DNA of 64,000 nucleotides, taken from NCBI RefSeq assembly GCF_027924605.1, contig NZ_AP027042.1:3635524-3699523 (forward strand), in the 5' to 3' direction. The first letter of the stretch is position 1, and each line of letters starts with the position of its first letter. The position numbers and the translations under genes were made by a program. The DNA comes from Dyella sp. GSA-30 (GTDB lineage: Bacteria; Pseudomonadota; Gammaproteobacteria; Xanthomonadales; Rhodanobacteraceae). The notes under the pieces are model-generated. The model saw only the letters and a program-made list of their open reading frames with translations, made no database searches and was not told the origin of the DNA. Below, piece after piece: positions 17,096 to 26,642 of the stretch.

Positions 17096-18394
17096 ATGCG
17101 CATCGCTGTAATAGGGTCGGGTATCTCGGGGCTGGCATCGTCCTGGCTGCTGTCATCCCAGCATGACGTCACGTTATTCGAGGCCGGCAACTACCTCGGC
17201 GGCCACACGCATACTCATGACGTGGCCCAGCAAGGTCGCCGCTATCGAATCGACAGCGGTTTCATCGTGCACAACCCGAGCCATTATCCGCTGCTCACTC
17301 GCATGTTTGATCAACTCGGCGTGGCATCAAAACCCACCACCATGAGTTTTTCGGTGCATAGCGAAGCCAGCGGGCTCGAATACAACGCGACCACGCTCGA
17401 TACGCTGTTCTGCCAGCGACGCAATCTGTGCTCGCCGCGTTTCATCGGCATGGTGCGCGATTTGATGCGGTTCTATCGCGAGGCTACCGCTCTGCTCGAC
17501 CTGCCCGGAGAAGGCCCTACCCTGGGCGACTATCTCCTGGAACACGGCTACGGCGCCGCTTTTCGCGACGAGCACCTGGTGCCGATGGCGTCGGCGCTAT
17601 GGTCGTCACCGGCCACGCAAATCCTCGGTTTTCCGGCGCGTTATCTGGTGCAGTTCATGGCCAACCACCAGATGCTGCAGATCAACGACCGTCCGCAGTG
17701 GCGCGTGGTGAGCGGTGGCTCGTCCAGCTATGTGCACGCACTGCGCGAGCGTTGGTCGGTGCGCGAACGCCTGCAGTGCGCCGTTCGCTCGATTCGCCGG
17801 CTCGCCACGGGTGTCGAGATTACCAGCCCCGCCGGCGTCGAACATTTCGACCACGTCGTACTGGCTTGCCACAGCGATCAGGCATTGGCCTTGCTCGTTG
17901 ACGCCGATGAACGCGAGGCAGCCATTCTCGCCGCGATGCCGTATCAGGCCAACGACACTGTGCTGCATACCGATGCCAGCGTGCTGCCGAAGCGACGCAA
18001 GGCGTGGGCGGCATGGAACGCGTGGTTGCCGCGCGACGCCAACGAGGCATGCACGGTCAGCTACTGCATGAACCTGCTGCAGGGCATCGAGTCGCCGGAG
18101 CCTTTTGTGGTGACGCTCAATCGCAGCGCCGCGATCGATCCAGACAAGATCCTTGCCCGCATGCAGTATCACCATCCGGTCTACAACCACGCGGCCGTAC
18201 TGGCCCAGGCGCGCAAACCCGAGATCCAAGGCCGTCGCCGCACATGGTTCGCTGGTGCTTACTGGGGCTGGGGTTTTCATGAGGACGGCATGCGCAGCGC
18301 CGTCGAGGTCGCGGCGACGCTGGGCGTGAGATGGTCGCCAGACGCGGCGCCTCCCCCGGTTGCCGAATCACGTGCAAAGAGGGTTCCCGCATGA
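17096..18394 (+). CDS. FAD-dependent amine-oxidase-like oxidoreductase (COG2907 type)
   Basis: The product has 432 residues. MRIAVIGSGISGLASSWLL carries the FAD-binding GxGxxG motif at 7-12 followed by an acidic strand end (FEAGNYLGGHTHT). The C-terminal WFAGAYWGWGFHEDGMRSA is characteristic of the group that always accompanies DUF1365 and Cfa-like genes. In related bacterial systems such flavoproteins reduce or oxidise methylated fatty acyl chains; the exact reaction here is not known. The last four bases overlap the DUF1365 start. Confidence 0.85.
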   Translation: MRIAVIGSGISGLASSWLLSSQHDVTLFEAGNYLGGHTHTHDVAQQGRRYRIDSGFIVHNPSHYPLLTRMFDQLGVASKPTTMSFSVHSEASGLEYNATTLDTLFCQRRNLCSPRFIGMVRDLMRFYREATALLDLPGEGPTLGDYLLEHGYGAAFRDEHLVPMASALWSSPATQILGFPARYLVQFMANHQMLQINDRPQWRVVSGGSSSYVHALRERWSVRERLQCAVRSIRRLATGVEITSPAGVEHFDHVVLACHSDQALALLVDADEREAAILAAMPYQANDTVLHTDASVLPKRRKAWAAWNAWLPRDANEACTVSYCMNLLQGIESPEPFVVTLNRSAAIDPDKILARMQYHHPVYNHAAVLAQARKPEIQGRRRTWFAGAYWGWGFHEDGMRSAVEVAATLGVRWSPDAAPPPVAESRAKRVPA

Positions 18395-19167
18395 ATGCCC
18401 AAGCGTGCAGCCCGCTGGCAAGCGCCGTGTACGAAGGCGTGGTGCGCCATCGCCGACTGGCGCCGCGCCCTCATGCTTTTGAATACCGGATGGCCCAGCT
18501 CTACCTGGACCTGGACGAAGTCGATCAGGTGTTCACGCACCGCTGGTTGTGGTCGAACGAACGCAGCAATCTCGCGCAGTTTCGGCGCAAGGACTATCTC
18601 GGCCCGGCCGAGCTGCCATTGGCCGAGGCCGTGCGCCAACGCGTCGAGCTAGCCACCGGCCATCGTCCAGTAGGGCCGATTCGTCTATTGACGCATCTGC
18701 GTTATGGCGGACTGGTGTTCAACCCCGTCAGCTTCTACTACTGCTACGCCGACGATGGGGTGACCCTGGTCTGTATCGTGGCGGAGATCACCAACACGCC
18801 CTGGAAAGAGCGTCACGCCTATGTGCTGCCCATCGAGACCGCACAAGCGCGGGGGGCGGCGCTGCACTGGGCCTTTCCCAAGACCTTTCATGTGTCGCCA
18901 TTCATGCCGATGGCGCGCCAGTACGACTGGAGCTTTACCGTGCCGAACGACCACCTGCGCGTGCACATGGACGTGCTGCGCGATGGTGAGCGCGAGTTTG
19001 ACGCCACCCTCGTCCTGCAACGCAAACCCTTGAACGGCGCATCGCTCGCCCGCGTGCTTTGGCGCTACCCGCTCATGACGGCACAGGTCGTCGGCGCCAT
19101 TCACTGGCAAGCGCTGCGGCTATGGCTCAAGCGCAACCCTGTCCACGATCACCCCGCCCTTTCCTGA
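18391..19167 (+). CDS. DUF1365 family protein
   Basis: The product has 258 residues. AVYEGVVRHRRLAPRPHAFE at the start and GLVFNPVSFYYCYA near 110-125 are family signatures, along with KTFHVSPFMPM. Its function is unknown, but the gene is a constant partner of Cfa-like methyltransferases and the COG2907 flavoprotein, so a role in altering or recognising the acyl chain is probable. ATG 18391 overlaps the preceding stop; the 20 extra upstream codons lie inside the flavoprotein gene. Confidence 0.85.
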   Translation: MNAQACSPLASAVYEGVVRHRRLAPRPHAFEYRMAQLYLDLDEVDQVFTHRWLWSNERSNLAQFRRKDYLGPAELPLAEAVRQRVELATGHRPVGPIRLLTHLRYGGLVFNPVSFYYCYADDGVTLVCIVAEITNTPWKERHAYVLPIETAQARGAALHWAFPKTFHVSPFMPMARQYDWSFTVPNDHLRVHMDVLRDGEREFDATLVLQRKPLNGASLARVLWRYPLMTAQVVGAIHWQALRLWLKRNPVHDHPALS

Positions 19168-19183
19168 TATCTCGAGGTTTTCC

Positions 19184-20470
19184 ATGAACGACATCGCCAG
19201 GACTGCCGACCATGAAGGCCCGGAGATCGGCAGCGTCGATCGCTTTCTGCGCCGGCAACTGCTTCACCAATTGAGCCAGCTGCGGCACGGAAGATTGCTG
19301 CTGACTGGCGATGGCGAGCAACTTCAATTCGGCGACGCCACAGCCGACCTGCAAGTTCACCTGGATGTGCTGGATCCAGCCTTCTACCGTGCTGTCGCGA
19401 GCAACGGCAGCGTCGGCGCCGGTGAAGCTTATATGGATGATCTGTGGCGTTGCGACAATCTGGTTGGTCTGGTGCAGTTGCTGGTCCGTAACCGCGACAT
19501 GCTCGACGGCATGGAAAGCGGCCTGGCGCGCCTTGGCGGCATGGCGATGCGCGGTTGGCACGCGCTACGCCGCAATACGCGCGATGGCAGTCGCCGCAAT
19601 ATCGCCGCGCACTACGACCTGGGCAATGATTTCTTCCGGCTGTTCCTGTCGCAGGACTTGATGTACTCGTCCGCGATCTGGGCAGAGGCATCGGACACGC
19701 TCGATACCGCTTCCACGCGCAAGCTCGAACGCATCTGCCAGAAGCTGGACCTCAAACCGACCGACCGGGTGATCGAAATCGGCACCGGCTGGGGAGGCTT
19801 TGCCTTGTATGCCGCGCAGCACTACGGGTGTCATGTCACCACCACCACGATTTCGCGCGAACAGCACGCGCTGGCCAGTGAACGCGTGGCGGCGGCCGGC
19901 CTGGGCGATCGCATCAGCCTGCTGCTTGAGGATTACCGCGACCTGCAAGGCCAGTACGACAAGCTGGTCTCGATCGAGATGGTCGAGGCGATCGGCGCGG
20001 CGTATCTGGATGTCTATTTCGAGAAGGTTGGCCGCTTGCTGAAGCCCGACGGCCTGGCGTTGCTGCAGGCGATCACCATCGAGGATCACCGCTACGCACA
20101 GGCGCTGGGTTCGGTCGACTTCATCAAGCGCCATGTGTTTCCCGGCAGCTTCATTCCATCGATTCATTCGCTCATGGCGGCAAAAACCCGCAGCAGCGAC
20201 TTGGCCCTGGTCCAGCTGGAAGATTTCGGCCACTCATACGCGCTGACCTTGAAAGCCTGGCGCGAACGCTTCATGGCGCGCCTGCCGCAGGTGCGTGCAC
20301 AAGGTTTCGACGAACGTTTCATTCGCATGTGGGAGTTTTACCTCGCCTACTGCGAGGGCGGCTTTCGTGAGCGCTCGATCGGCGTGTCGCACTTGCTGCT
20401 GGCCAAGCCCGGATATCGCGACGCGACGTTGCTACCGACGCTCGATCCGGCCAGAAGGATGCCTGCATGA
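19184..20470 (+). CDS. Cyclopropane-fatty-acid-synthase-like SAM methyltransferase (first copy)
   Basis: The product has 428 residues, the length of full Cfa-type enzymes with an N-terminal lipid-binding domain (about 1-130). YDLGND (144-149) and IEIGTGWGG (197-205) are the substrate and S-adenosylmethionine motifs, and SIEMVEAIGAAYLDVYF and HVFPGSFIPSI follow as in Cfa. It would transfer a methyl group to the double bond of a membrane phospholipid acyl chain, giving a cyclopropane or a methyl-branched chain. A second, shorter paralogue lies three genes downstream. Confidence 0.9.
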   Translation: MNDIARTADHEGPEIGSVDRFLRRQLLHQLSQLRHGRLLLTGDGEQLQFGDATADLQVHLDVLDPAFYRAVASNGSVGAGEAYMDDLWRCDNLVGLVQLLVRNRDMLDGMESGLARLGGMAMRGWHALRRNTRDGSRRNIAAHYDLGNDFFRLFLSQDLMYSSAIWAEASDTLDTASTRKLERICQKLDLKPTDRVIEIGTGWGGFALYAAQHYGCHVTTTTISREQHALASERVAAAGLGDRISLLLEDYRDLQGQYDKLVSIEMVEAIGAAYLDVYFEKVGRLLKPDGLALLQAITIEDHRYAQALGSVDFIKRHVFPGSFIPSIHSLMAAKTRSSDLALVQLEDFGHSYALTLKAWRERFMARLPQVRAQGFDERFIRMWEFYLAYCEGGFRERSIGVSHLLLAKPGYRDATLLPTLDPARRMPA

Positions 20471-21021
20471 GATTCTGGGCCAGCCTCATCGGCTATCAGT
20501 TGGTCTGGTTCGCCGCCGTTATCGGCGCCGGCCATGGGCTGGCGTGGCCGGGAGTCGTCGGCATGCTGCTCTATGCCGCGTGCCAGCTGACGGCTGCGCG
20601 TCACTATAAAGCCGATTTGTCATTGATGGCGGCGGCCGTGGCGCTGGGGTTGCTGGTCGATGGCGGACTGATTCGCACGGGGTTGGCGAACTATGCCGCA
20701 GCGTGGCCGTCGGCCGCGTGGGCCCCGGCATGGATACTGGCGCTGTGGGCCACGTTCGCGTTGACCTTCACTCAATCGCTGCGCTGGCTGCAGGGACGTC
20801 TTCATGTCGCCGCCCTGCTCGGCGCCATCGGTGGTCCGTTGGCCTATCTGGGAGCGTCGCGCGGCTGGCAGGTGGTGCGCTTTGCCGATCCCCCGTGGCG
20901 CGCGCTGTTGTGGCTCGGCATCGGCTGGGCGCTGGCGACGCCGATATTGGCGTGGCTAGCCGGCCGCTGGTCGAACGATGCGACGCCGACATCGATCGCT
21001 TTGCGCGGAAAAACATCATGA
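20467..21021 (+). CDS. DUF2878 membrane protein
   Basis: The product has 184 residues with about five or six hydrophobic helices and few charges, e.g. WASLIGYQLVWFAAVIGAGH at the start. It fits DUF2878, a family of unknown function found almost only in Cfa/DUF1365/flavoprotein clusters. It overlaps both neighbours by four bases and is therefore translated as part of the operon. It may be a membrane scaffold or an additional lipid-modifying enzyme; the sequence shows no catalytic motif. Confidence 0.8.
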   Translation: MRFWASLIGYQLVWFAAVIGAGHGLAWPGVVGMLLYAACQLTAARHYKADLSLMAAAVALGLLVDGGLIRTGLANYAAAWPSAAWAPAWILALWATFALTFTQSLRWLQGRLHVAALLGAIGGPLAYLGASRGWQVVRFADPPWRALLWLGIGWALATPILAWLAGRWSNDATPTSIALRGKTS

Positions 21022-21800
21022 ACCCATGGATTCAGCTGGCGCTGCTGTGGCTGCTTGCCGCCGTGATGATGAGCCTGGGCTGGCTGTGGCAACGCGCACA
21101 CGCCAATGCCGGCATCGTCGATGCGCTATGGGCCGGCGGCCTGGGTGGTAGCGCGGTGTTGTTCGCCGCGTTTGGTGACGGCGCGCCATGGCCACGCGTA
21201 GCCGTCGCCGTGCTTGGCGGCCTCTGGGGTATGCGACTCGCCATGCATCTGTGGAAGCGGGTCCGTGGCGAGCCTGAGGATGGCCGCTATCAGAATCTGC
21301 GAGCGCACTGGCAAGGAAGCCAGCTTAAGTTTTTTCTGTTCTTCCAGTTCCAGGCGCTGCTGATCGTGCTGTTCTCGTTGCCGTTCCTGGCGGTAGCACG
21401 CAACCCGCATGGGTTCGGTCCTTGGCTGCTGGCTGGGTTGGCGATCTGGCTGGTGAGCGTGATGGGCGAATCGATCGCCGATCGGCAACTGGCGCGATTC
21501 CGTGCGGATCGTACGCATCGCGGCCGGACCTGCCGGGATGGCCTATGGCGCTACTCGCGTCATCCGAATTATTTCTTCGAATGGATTCACTGGTTCGCTT
21601 ATGTCTGCCTGGCCGTCGGCTCTCCGATCGCATGGCTGGCCTGGGCTGGACCGCTGACGATGTACGTCTTCCTGCGCTGGGTCAGCGGTATTCCATACAC
21701 CGAGAAGCAGGCGCTGCGCAGCCGCGGCGACGACTATCGCGCCTATCAACAGAGCACCTCCATGCTGATTCCCTGGTTTCCGAAAAGGAGCGCCTCATGA
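21018..21800 (+). CDS. DUF1295 membrane protein, steroid-5-alpha-reductase-like
   Basis: The product has 260 residues and is polytopic. DGLWRYSRHPNYFFEWIHWF is the DUF1295/isoprenylcysteine-methyltransferase-like signature, where RHPNY forms part of the cofactor pocket, and GIPYTEKQALRSRGDDYRAYQ closes the domain. Relatives reduce double bonds or transfer methyl groups on lipids, so a reductase acting on the methylated acyl chain is plausible. The ATGA overlaps on both sides place it firmly in the operon. Confidence 0.83.
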   Translation: MNPWIQLALLWLLAAVMMSLGWLWQRAHANAGIVDALWAGGLGGSAVLFAAFGDGAPWPRVAVAVLGGLWGMRLAMHLWKRVRGEPEDGRYQNLRAHWQGSQLKFFLFFQFQALLIVLFSLPFLAVARNPHGFGPWLLAGLAIWLVSVMGESIADRQLARFRADRTHRGRTCRDGLWRYSRHPNYFFEWIHWFAYVCLAVGSPIAWLAWAGPLTMYVFLRWVSGIPYTEKQALRSRGDDYRAYQQSTSMLIPWFPKRSAS

Positions 21801-22879
21801 ATACTGCCGTCACGGCTTTCGACGAACGGTCACAGGATGGCCCTGCCGCTGGACTGCTCGGTCTGGCCGAGCGAGGCCTCCTGCCCGATGCCTTATTGCG
21901 GCAAGGCATTCGCCACCTGTGCGCACAGCGCCTGCGCGAGGAAAGCGCCGATGGCTTGGAAGCGCAAGCGGCGCGCTTTGCCGAACGCATCGACATGCTA
22001 CGGCATAGCGCGGTGGCGATTCACACCGACGTCGCCAACGCCCAGCATTACGAACTGCCACCAGCTTTCTTCGAGCTTTGTCTTGGCAAACGCCTGAAGT
22101 ACTCCGGTTGCTACTACCCGCGCGGCGACGAATCATTGGATCAGGCCGAAGAGGCCATGCTTGCCCTTTATGGCGAACGTGCCGAACTGGCCGATGGCCA
22201 GACCATCCTGGAGCTCGGCTGCGGATGGGGCTCGCTTACGCTGTGGATGGCCGAGCGCTATCCGAGCGCGAAGATCGTCGCCGTTTCAAATTCGAACCAG
22301 CAACGCCAGCATATCGAGGTGCAATGTCGTCAGCTTGGGCTGTCCAACGTGAGCGTGATCACCCAGGACGTCAACAGGCTCGAGCTCGACGCGGAGCGGT
22401 TCGATCGCTGCGTCTCGATCGAGATGTTCGAGCATATGCGCAACTACGACATCCTGTTGGGCCGTATCGCCCGCTGGCTGCGTCCAGGCGGCAAGCTGTT
22501 CGTGCACATCTTCGCGCACAAAGCCCTTATGTATCCGTTCGAGACCACCGGGAAGGACGACTGGATGGGACGGCACTTCTTTACCGGCGGCTTGATGCCG
22601 GCAGCCGACACCCTGTTGTGGTTCCAACGGGATTTGAAGATCGAGCATCGCTGGCTTGTCGACGGCACGCATTACCAGCGCAGCGCCAATCACTGGCTGG
22701 CCAATCAGGACCGGCACAAGGATCAGGTGATGGCCGTTCTCACCGCGGCCTACGGACACAAGGCTGCGGCGCTATGGTTCCAGCGCTGGCGCATGTTCTG
22801 GATGTCCTGTGCGGAGTTGTTCGGTTACGCCCATGGCCAGGAATGGCTGGTAGCGCACTACCTGTTTGCGCGGCCGTGA
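21797..22879 (+). CDS. Cyclopropane-fatty-acid-synthase-like SAM methyltransferase (second copy)
   Basis: The product has 360 residues from ATG 21797, which follows AAAAGGAG. NAQHYELPPAFFELCLG (81-97) and ILELGCGWGSL (137-147) are the Cfa/CMAS-type motifs. It is shorter at the N-terminus than the copy at 19184 and clearly diverged from it (YELPPAFF in place of YDLGNDFF), so the two are unlikely to be redundant. It belongs to the branch often annotated as SAM-dependent methyltransferase beside DUF1295. It is likely to methylate an unsaturated acyl chain at a second position or in a second step. Confidence 0.88.
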   Translation: MNTAVTAFDERSQDGPAAGLLGLAERGLLPDALLRQGIRHLCAQRLREESADGLEAQAARFAERIDMLRHSAVAIHTDVANAQHYELPPAFFELCLGKRLKYSGCYYPRGDESLDQAEEAMLALYGERAELADGQTILELGCGWGSLTLWMAERYPSAKIVAVSNSNQQRQHIEVQCRQLGLSNVSVITQDVNRLELDAERFDRCVSIEMFEHMRNYDILLGRIARWLRPGGKLFVHIFAHKALMYPFETTGKDDWMGRHFFTGGLMPAADTLLWFQRDLKIEHRWLVDGTHYQRSANHWLANQDRHKDQVMAVLTAAYGHKAAALWFQRWRMFWMSCAELFGYAHGQEWLVAHYLFARP

Positions 22880-22917
22880 CCGCTCACGACGGCACCCCAT
22901 CATTTCGGAGCCATCCT

Positions 22918-23475
22918 ATGAACTTGCCGAAAAAAATGTTGCTGGCCTGCGGCATCGTTCTCGTCTGCGCCTGCGTTCATGCCGGCAGCCTGCCGCCGAT
23001 CAAGCCTGTCGAGCATGTCGACCTCCCCCGCTTCATGGGCGACTGGTATGTCATTGCGACCATCCCCACTCGTTTCGAAAAGAATGCCTATAACGCAGTC
23101 GAAACCTATAAAGCGCAACCGGATGGCAATATCTATACCGCGTTTCGCTTCAACAACGGTTCGTACGAGGGCCCGGTGAAGGCCATCCATTCCACGGCCT
23201 TCGTCAAAGCGGGCAGCGGCAATGCGGTATGGGGTGTACAGGTGTTCTGGCCGGTCAAGGCGCAATACATCGTGGCGTACTTGAAAGAGGACTACAGCCA
23301 GACCATCGTCGCTCGAGACGCCCGGGATTACACCTGGGTCATGGCGCGCACACCGACGATTTCCCAAGCTGACTACGACGCGTTGATGGTGCGCGTCGTG
23401 CAGCTGGGTTATTCGCTTCAGGACGTGCGCAAGGTTCCGCAGCAGCGGCCTGATGCTCAACACCCGGAAATGTAA
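22918..23475 (+). CDS. Blc-like bacterial lipocalin
   Basis: The product has 185 residues. A signal sequence (1-22) ends in LVCACVHAG, which could be an unusual lipobox or a type I site. The lipocalin signature FMGDWYVIATIPTRFEK (39-55) and the final TPTISQADYDALM are typical of Blc, which carries lipids or fatty acids at the outer membrane. It starts 38 bp after the second methyltransferase and ends the operon. A carrier for the modified fatty acids is the natural reading. Confidence 0.88.
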   Translation: MNLPKKMLLACGIVLVCACVHAGSLPPIKPVEHVDLPRFMGDWYVIATIPTRFEKNAYNAVETYKAQPDGNIYTAFRFNNGSYEGPVKAIHSTAFVKAGSGNAVWGVQVFWPVKAQYIVAYLKEDYSQTIVARDARDYTWVMARTPTISQADYDALMVRVVQLGYSLQDVRKVPQQRPDAQHPEM

Positions 23476-23633
23476 GATCCCCATCCCACACGGATGCTCG
23501 GCCTCGTTGTCGCCGTTTCAGCCATGGTCTGCTTGCCAGGGAGCGATATTGCCCGAGGTTTTACATTGCGAGCGTCACGCTTGCACTCGGTAGCCAGCAC
23601 TGATCGAGCACGCTAGGTATTTGGACAAAGCTC

Positions 23634-24584
23634 TTAAATGGAAGCCTCTGTCTGATTGCGAGTATCGCGCCGCATCGCTTGAGGTGATCTTCCGTATGCT
23701 CGCAAGAAGGCACGCCGCATTCGCTCACGATCGCCAAAGCCGGTCTGGTTGGCGATCGTCTCGATGGGATGTCGCCCTTCCTCCATCATCAGCTTCGCTG
23801 CTTCAAGGCGGAGCCGTTCAACAGCACGTGCCGGCGACTCACCCGTTTCCTCGCGGAACGCACGACTGAACTGCCGGGTGCTCAGACTTGCCACCTGGGC
23901 GAGTTGCTCGACCGACAAATCGGCTTGCAAGTTATCACGCGCCCATGTCAGTGCGGTCTGGATACGATCCGATTTTGGTTCCATCTCGAGCAACGCCGAA
24001 AACTGTGGCTGACCGCCGCCCCGGCGGTGATAGATAACTAGCTTCTTCGATACCGCCAGTGCAATGTCTGCGCCGCAGTCGCGCTCCACCATGGCTAACG
24101 CCAAATCCAGAGCCGCGGTGCCGCCAGCCGATGTCCAGATGGGGCCATCGACGATGAAGATGCGGTCTTGCTCCATTTTGGACGCCGGATAGAGATTCTG
24201 GAGCTTTAACGAGTATGTCCAATGCGTAGTCACCCGCCGCCCGTCGAGAAGCCCGGCCTGCCCAAGGACAAATGCTCCAGTGCAAGCACTTGCAACGCGT
24301 CGCGAAGCCTCCGCGGCGCGCTGCAGGAAAGTGATGAGTCCGGACGACTGGCTAGTACCACGGTTATCGCCTGGCACAAGTACCGTGTCGATTGGCTCGT
24401 CATCGAACGGCTCCGAATCCAGCGAAAATCCAGCAGACGAGAGTACCGGTCCACCGTTCTCAGAGAGCATTCGAATCCTATACCGAGGCTCGGGCAAGCA
24501 CAGATTGGCGAACTCGAACACCGTCGACGGCGACAGATCGAGGAGCTGAAAACCTGGATAGAGAACGATTCCAATACATTGCAT
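23634..24584 (-). CDS. GlxA-type AraC-family regulator with DJ-1/PfpI domain
   Basis: The product has 316 residues. The N-terminal DJ-1/PfpI-like domain (about 1-170) has VASACTGAFVLGQAGLLDGR, with Cys near residue 100 at the nucleophile position, then TTHWTYSLKLQ and WTSAGGTAALDLALAMVERD. The C-terminal AraC helix-turn-helix pair contains SVEQLAQVASLSTRQFSRAF and TIANQTGFGDRERMRRAF. It is divergent from the SDR at 24696 with 111 bp between starts, so it probably regulates that gene. Confidence 0.9.
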   Translation of the reverse strand: MQCIGIVLYPGFQLLDLSPSTVFEFANLCLPEPRYRIRMLSENGGPVLSSAGFSLDSEPFDDEPIDTVLVPGDNRGTSQSSGLITFLQRAAEASRRVASACTGAFVLGQAGLLDGRRVTTHWTYSLKLQNLYPASKMEQDRIFIVDGPIWTSAGGTAALDLALAMVERDCGADIALAVSKKLVIYHRRGGGQPQFSALLEMEPKSDRIQTALTWARDNLQADLSVEQLAQVASLSTRQFSRAFREETGESPARAVERLRLEAAKLMMEEGRHPIETIANQTGFGDRERMRRAFLRAYGRSPQAMRRDTRNQTEASI

Positions 24585-24695
24585 GGCACTGCTCCGGCAT
24601 GGCCCAAAAGGGTGGTTCTGCGTCGTTGTCCCCTTGATGAGGGCCTCCTAACCTCTCTTCAACGCCGGCATCGGGTCGGAATGAGGAAGTTAGTT

Positions 24696-25496
24696 ATGAC
24701 TACGAAAACACATGGCGGAACAGCGCTAGTCACGGGAGCCTCGACGGGCATTGGCTCAGTCTACGCCGATCGTCTGGCTCGCCGCGGCTACGACCTGATT
24801 CTGGTCGCTCGCAACAAAACCAAGCTCGATGCCGTCGCATCGCGCATCACCAAAGAGACTGGCCGCAGCGTTGAAGTTGTCGCCGCCGATTTGAACGACT
24901 TCACCGATTTGGCTCGTGTCGAGAATATTCTTCGTGCCGACGCCAGCATTACGCTACTGGTCAACAGTGCAGGCCTCGGCGCCGTGACACCACTGCTCGA
25001 CTCGCCCGTCGACAAGATGGATGCGATGGTCACGCTCAATGTGGTCAGCCTGACGCGTTTGACTCAAGCGGTGATCCCGGCGTTTGCCGCTCGCAAGAAG
25101 GGCACTATCATCAACATCGGAAGCATCGTTGGCATGTATCCAGAACTGCTGAACGGCATATATGGTGCAACAAAGGCCTACGTGCAAGCGTACACCCAAT
25201 CGTTGCATCACGAACTAAAGGACAAGGGCATCACCGTTCAGGTGGTCGCCCCGGGTGCCACTGCAACTCCGTTTTGGGACCTGGCTGGCTCACCTGTCGA
25301 GAACTTCCCACCGGAGATCGTCATGACCACAGAGAATCTCGTCGACGCCGCTCTTGCCGGCCTCGACCTGGGTGAAGTGGTGACGGTGCCGTCGCTGCCG
25401 AACGTCGCAGACTGGAAAGCCTACGAGGATGCTCGTGTGGCCATGTTCCCGAATCTCTCGAAGAAATCCCCTGCCCCGCGTTACGGCATCGCTTGA
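24696..25496 (+). CDS. Short-chain dehydrogenase/reductase
   Basis: The product has 266 residues: TGASTGIG (13-20), NSAG (90-93), Ser143, and Y156-x3-K160. GAGGAAG lies seven bases before ATG 24696; a further in-frame ATG is at 24681, and a long open frame runs upstream through the intergenic region without SDR character. It resembles the DltE/YqjQ-like group of oxidoreductases. The natural substrate is unknown. It is probably controlled by the divergent GlxA-type regulator. Confidence 0.88.
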   Translation: MTTKTHGGTALVTGASTGIGSVYADRLARRGYDLILVARNKTKLDAVASRITKETGRSVEVVAADLNDFTDLARVENILRADASITLLVNSAGLGAVTPLLDSPVDKMDAMVTLNVVSLTRLTQAVIPAFAARKKGTIINIGSIVGMYPELLNGIYGATKAYVQAYTQSLHHELKDKGITVQVVAPGATATPFWDLAGSPVENFPPEIVMTTENLVDAALAGLDLGEVVTVPSLPNVADWKAYEDARVAMFPNLSKKSPAPRYGIA

Positions 25497-25679
25497 TCCG
25501 CCAATGCCTGAGGCGCGATTAAGGTCGACGCGCTGCAGGCACACCATCTTCCAATCACGCATGGCAGTTGAGTTGACCCAGCCGGCTGCCATGCCCCGCA
25601 ACTTTTTGCCCACGCCCTTCACGCCGACCCGTTCCCCACGTACGTGATCGGCATGCGCGCACGCGCATCTGGAGCACTT

Positions 25680-26642
25680 ATGAATTCGCATCCCATTTCT
25701 CTTAGAGCGCGGGGCGTTCTAGCCATCGCGCTGATTACTCCGGCCTGGTCTGTCATGACGGCCGCTGCTCCCGTTCCGGTCTCCGCCCCGCCTTCTACAT
25801 ACACGCACCAAAGTGCGCCAACGCTGTACGTCGATGTTGACGGTGCCCGAATTGCCTACCGTCGTTTCGGCCATCCGGGTGGCGAGCCCCTGGTCTTCTT
25901 CCAACATTTCGCGGGCAACCTCGACAACTGGGATCCGAAGATCATCGACGGCCTCGCCGCGCAACGCGAAGTCATCCTGTTCGATAACGCGGGAGTCGCA
26001 GGCTCGACCGGACAGGTCCGCACAACGATCGAAGACACCGCCAAGGTCGGCATCGATTTTCTCGATGCCCTTGGCGTTAAAAAGGCGGACCTTTTTGGAT
26101 TGTCGATGGGCAGCTTTGTAGCCCAGGAGATCGCGGTAGAGCGGCCTGACCTTGTGCGTCGACTGATCCTGGTCGGATCCGGCCCGCGCGGCGGCATCGG
26201 TATGGCAACGCTGACTCCCGAGTTTCAGGCCAAGCTGGCCAAGAAGCGGGCGGTGCCTGACGAGCTGCTGGTCGATGTGTTCTTTACCAACAGCGAGAAG
26301 AGTCAGGTAGCTGGTCGTGCCTTCCTGGCGCGCGTTCGCGCCAGGTCGGTGAACCGCGACCGAGACGTCAGTGACAAAGTCGCGCCTGCCCAAGCAGCCG
26401 CCATCGTTGAATGGGGAGCGCCCGATGCACATCCGTTTGACTACTTGAAGGCTATTCGCCAGCCGGTACTCGTCGTTGGCGGCAGTGATGACCTGGTGTT
26501 TTACACCGTCAACTCATTCAACCTCGCCCAGCATCTGGCCAACGCGACGCTGATTGTGTTCGCAGATTCTGCGCACGGATCTTTGTATCAGTACCCTGAC
26601 CTGTTTCTGCAGAACGCAACATCGTTTCTCAATAACCAGTGA
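25680..26642 (+). CDS. Exported alpha/beta hydrolase
   Basis: The product has 320 residues from ATG 25680, which follows CTGGAG. A signal peptide (about 1-36) precedes the hydrolase core. The nucleophile elbow is GLSMGSF, the oxyanion region contains FFQHFAGNLDNWD, and a C-terminal DSAHGSLYQYP supplies the likely His. It resembles haloperoxidase/epoxide-hydrolase-like members. It follows the SDR by 183 bp on the same strand and may share its function, though no operon link is certain. Confidence 0.83.
   Translation: MNSHPISLRARGVLAIALITPAWSVMTAAAPVPVSAPPSTYTHQSAPTLYVDVDGARIAYRRFGHPGGEPLVFFQHFAGNLDNWDPKIIDGLAAQREVILFDNAGVAGSTGQVRTTIEDTAKVGIDFLDALGVKKADLFGLSMGSFVAQEIAVERPDLVRRLILVGSGPRGGIGMATLTPEFQAKLAKKRAVPDELLVDVFFTNSEKSQVAGRAFLARVRARSVNRDRDVSDKVAPAQAAAIVEWGAPDAHPFDYLKAIRQPVLVVGGSDDLVFYTVNSFNLAQHLANATLIVFADSAHGSLYQYPDLFLQNATSFLNNQ

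Noticed and set aside
24222-24695. Extension of the SDR gene by 158 codons upstream
   Set aside because: It is antisense to the GlxA-type regulator, and SDR proteins of this group start about 10 residues before the glycine motif.
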